Source of the DNA: Victivallales bacterium
Lineage (GTDB): Bacteria > Verrucomicrobiota > Lentisphaeria > Oligosphaerales > Oligosphaeraceae
DNA: 64,000 bases
Assembly: GCA_017964325.1 (NCBI GenBank)
Contig: JAGCSE010000309.1
Span: 1 to 64,000 of the forward strand
Reading direction: 5' to 3'
The notes under the pieces were generated by a model that was given only the letters and a program-made list of their open reading frames with translations, had not been told where the DNA came from and did no database searches. Shown here piece after piece: positions 61,654-64,000 of the stretch; the stretch's first letter is position 1, and the number at the start of each line of letters is the position of its first letter. The position numbers were made by a program, and so were the translations under genes.

Positions 61654-61826
61654 TACCTGAAAATCCCATAATAAATGGACCAATCGCAATGCTTATGCTT
61701 CATTTTATCCCATCATCGTTTCTTTTTTCAATAAATAATACTTGAATAATCAAAGATTCAGCATTACATTAAAAAGCCAAAATATCACTTGATTTGAGAA
61801 TTACAGGCACGTTTCAAGGAGTTATC

Positions 61827-63338
61827 ATGGCATTCTATTACGACGAACCGTCCCATACCTTCAGCGAATATCTGCTGATTCCAGGCTACACAGGCGCGGA
61901 CTGCATTCCATCGAATGTCTCCTTGAAAACGCCACTAGTCAAATATAAAAGAGGCGAGAAGCCGTTGCTGTCGATGAACATCCCGCTGGTTTCCGCAATC
62001 ATGCAGGCCGTTTCGGGTGAACGAATGGCCGTTGCCCTCGCCCGCGAAGGCGGCGTGACTTTCATCTACGGCAACCAGACCATCAACAGCGAAGCCAACA
62101 TGGTCCGCGCCGTCAAGAACTACAAGGCGGGTTTCGTTACGTCGGACTCCAATCTCACGCCAAACAACACGTTGCAGGATGTTCTTGATTTAAAAGCACA
62201 TACAAAGCATTCCACCGTCGCCGTCACGGACGATGGTTCCGCCCATGGCAAGCTCCTCGGCATGGTCACAAGTCGCGACTACACGCTCGAACGAATCGCC
62301 ATCGACGCGAAAGTCCAGTCGTTCATGACCCCCATCGACAAGCTTGTCTGTGCAGAGGAAGGCATCACCCTGCAGGCCGCCTACGATTTGATTTGGGAGC
62401 ACAAGCTCAATACGCTGCCCATCATCTCGAAGGATGGCCATTTCGTGGCTTTTGTCTTCCGCAAGGACTATGACCAGCACAAGGAAAATCCGTTGGAAAT
62501 GCTGGACGGGCAGCACCGCTACATCGTCGGCGCAGGCGTCACTACAAAGGATTACGAACAGCGCATTCCGGCATTGGTCGATGCGGGGGCCGATGTCCTC
62601 TGCATCGACTCGTCGGAAGGCTACACGGAATGGCAGCGGCGCACGATTCAGTTCGTCCGCCAGAAATATGGCGACACCGTCAAAATCGGCGCGGGCAACG
62701 TCGTCGATCGAGACGGATTCCGCTTCCTAGCTGATGCGGGTGCTGATTTCGTGAAGGTCGGCATCGGCGGCGGTTCCATCTGCATCACACGTGAAACCAA
62801 GGGGATCGGACGCGGTCAGGCCACCGCCGTCATCGAAGTCGCCAAGGCACGTGACGAATATTTTGAAGAAACTGGCGTCTATGTCCCGATTTGCTCCGAC
62901 GGTGGCATCGTCCACGACTACCATATCACGCTCGCCCTCGCCATGGGCGCAGATTTCTGCATGCTCGGCCGATATTTCGCCCGCTTTGACGAATCGCCCT
63001 CGGAAATCGTCCAGATCAACGGCAATTTCATGAAGGAATACTGGGGCGAAGGCAGCGCCCGTGCGCAGAACGTCGCTCGCTACGGGCAGAGCGGCAAGAA
63101 GACGCTCCCCTTCGTCGAAGGCGTTGACAGCTACGTCCCGTATGCAGGACAGCTTCACACGACGCTGAACATCACGCTTGCGAAAATCCGCCACACGATG
63201 TGCAACTGCGGCGTCCTCAGCATCCCCGAACTTCAGAAAAACGCCAAACTGACGCTTGTCTCCAGCGTCTCACTCGTCGAAGGCGGCGCCCATGACGTGC
63301 TTATCCGTGACAGCATCAAGCATCCGCAAACGATGTAA
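61827..63338 (+). CDS. guaB: Inosine-5'-monophosphate dehydrogenase, protozoan (Tritrichomonas)-like type
   Basis: A 503-residue enzyme that oxidises IMP to XMP with NAD+, the committed step of guanine nucleotide synthesis. TIM barrel with a CBS pair inserted at about 100-220 ([22 protein letters not shown]). The catalytic loop is [10 protein letters not shown] with Cys319, and the flap has Arg418-Tyr419 (ARYG); [11 protein letters not shown] and [16 protein letters not shown] [12 protein letters not shown] follow. From memory, length, these residue numbers and long stretches match the Tritrichomonas foetus enzyme instead of the usual bacterial GuaB (GPGSICTTR). ATG 61827 has AAGGAG 6 bases upstream; the open frame before it is non-coding. 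Confidence 0.92.
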   Translation: MAFYYDEPSHTFSEYLLIPGYTGADCIPSNVSLKTPLVKYKRGEKPLLSMNIPLVSAIMQAVSGERMAVALAREGGVTFIYGNQTINSEANMVRAVKNYKAGFVTSDSNLTPNNTLQDVLDLKAHTKHSTVAVTDDGSAHGKLLGMVTSRDYTLERIAIDAKVQSFMTPIDKLVCAEEGITLQAAYDLIWEHKLNTLPIISKDGHFVAFVFRKDYDQHKENPLEMLDGQHRYIVGAGVTTKDYEQRIPALVDAGADVLCIDSSEGYTEWQRRTIQFVRQKYGDTVKIGAGNVVDRDGFRFLADAGADFVKVGIGGGSICITRETKGIGRGQATAVIEVAKARDEYFEETGVYVPICSDGGIVHDYHITLALAMGADFCMLGRYFARFDESPSEIVQINGNFMKEYWGEGSARAQNVARYGQSGKKTLPFVEGVDSYVPYAGQLHTTLNITLAKIRHTMCNCGVLSIPELQKNAKLTLVSSVSLVEGGAHDVLIRDSIKHPQTM

Positions 63339-63468
63339 CCAATTAACAATTGACAATTTGGAATCGTACCTTAATAACCAGTCGATAAGATTTCCAATAT
63401 CATATCATGACGCATGATTCATAACTGCAAAAACGGGATGAATCATGCGTTTCCTTTTCATGGATATG

Positions 63469-64000
63469 TCAATTGGCTGTCAACTTGTTCATTTCCAGCC
63501 ATTTGACGCATTCGGCCTGCCAACTGGCCCATTCCTCACCTTTACCGCAGCCCAGGCCGTGTTCGCCCTTCGGCAACTCGAACAATGTCACGGCAACGCC
63601 TTTCGCTTTCAAGGCTTTCGCGAAAAGTCGGCTGTTCTCAACGTTGACAACCGTATCCTTCACGGAATGCGCGAGAAACACAGGCGGCGTGTCCTCCGTC
63701 ACCAATAGTTCGTTCGACAGATTGTCGATTAGCTCCTGCGACGGATTGTCGCCAAGAAGATTCCGCCGTGAACCTTCATGGGTGAATTTTCCCATGCTGA
63801 TGACGGGATAAATCAAGACCATGAAATCCGGCCGGCAACTGAAACGCTCCACGGGATCCATATCCCCCGCCTTGCCTGTATCATAGTGCGTCCCGATGGT
63901 TGCCGCCAAATGGCCACCGGCGGAGAAGCCCATGATTCCCAATCGTTTAGCATCGATGCCCCACTCCGCCGCATGAGCCCGCACGAGCCGCATGGCACGC
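63469..64000 (-). CDS. Alpha/beta-hydrolase esterase, C-terminal part (cut by window edge)
   Basis: The frame runs to the window edge without a start, so the N-terminus is missing; an internal ATG at 63993 is not the true start. The visible 177 residues hold the nucleophile motif GFSAGGHLA, an Asp segment (PPVFLAHSVKDTVVN) and a late His (PKGEHGLG), i.e. the Ser-Asp-His triad of BD-FAE/acetyl-xylan-esterase-like hydrolases. It ends in KLTAN. It resembles in type the esterase at 41155 and probably deacylates sugars or polysaccharides. It converges with guaB, with about 130 bases between. Confidence 0.75.
   Translation of the reverse strand, partial: RAMRLVRAHAAEWGIDAKRLGIMGFSAGGHLAATIGTHYDTGKAGDMDPVERFSCRPDFMVLIYPVISMGKFTHEGSRRNLLGDNPSQELIDNLSNELLVTEDTPPVFLAHSVKDTVVNVENSRLFAKALKAKGVAVTLFELPKGEHGLGCGKGEEWASWQAECVKWLEMNKLTAN

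Overview
The window looks like the chromosome of a Gram-negative, probably anaerobic, carbohydrate-degrading bacterium of the PVC group. A Lentisphaerota/Victivallales-like organism is my best guess, but nothing here proves it. An outer membrane is implied by ExbB/ExbD/TonB, DsbD and many secreted or lipid-anchored hydrolases. Energy metabolism includes a Na+-translocating oxaloacetate decarboxylase (oadGAB). Catabolic genes (heparinase II/III-like lyases, sialidase-like BNR proteins, N-acetylneuraminate lyase, sugar isomerases, Gfo/Idh oxidoreductase) suggest growth on host or dietary glycans. No rRNA, tRNA, CRISPR array or intact insertion sequence was seen.

Layout. 1-6 kb: a heparinase-like gene cut by the left edge, divergent from two secreted proteins (a TIM-barrel-like hydrolase and a probable alpha/alpha-toroid protein). 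6-13 kb: sugar isomerase, an N-terminally extended Gfo/Idh oxidoreductase overlapping dsbD, a hydroxypyruvate-isomerase-like gene, nanA, a HesB-like gene and arfB. 13-20.6 kb (minus): ABC-2 permease, membrane-anchored TPR-like protein and a 1442-residue exported protein with about 30 F/W-P-aromatic repeats. 20.7-29.7 kb (minus): exbB-exbD-tonB-zinc ribbon-rsmD-gldA-gldFG fusion-DUF4340-sialidase, tightly packed. 29.7-30.6 kb: an XRE regulator behind a leader full of ATCAT/ATGAT boxes. 30.6-36 kb (minus): oadGAB, a GH99-like lipoprotein and a Cys-rich protein. 36.9-44 kb: a large heparinase II/III-like enzyme, an amidohydrolase, an esterase, a proline-rich protein and a CapA-family protein. 60-64 kb: a BNR_4 protein, a protozoan-type IMP dehydrogenase and an esterase cut by the right edge.

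The most unusual part is the minus-strand block from 58.7 to 44.1 kb: Ser/Thr kinase, zinc-ribbon GTPase, GAP1-like membrane protein, membrane-anchored coiled coil, small membrane protein, two WXG100-like proteins, coiled coil, FtsK/SpoIIIE-type ATPase with long coiled-coil N-terminus, and a polytopic membrane protein. It reads as a kinase- and GTPase-controlled, type VII-secretion-like system without recognisable EccB/EccD/EsaA/EssA/EssB partners. It is visibly more A/T-rich than its neighbours and is preceded by a 38-residue lipoprotein-like peptide gene, a surface-repeat protein and a possible structured RNA.

All calls come from reading translations and motifs by eye; no database or structure search was run.
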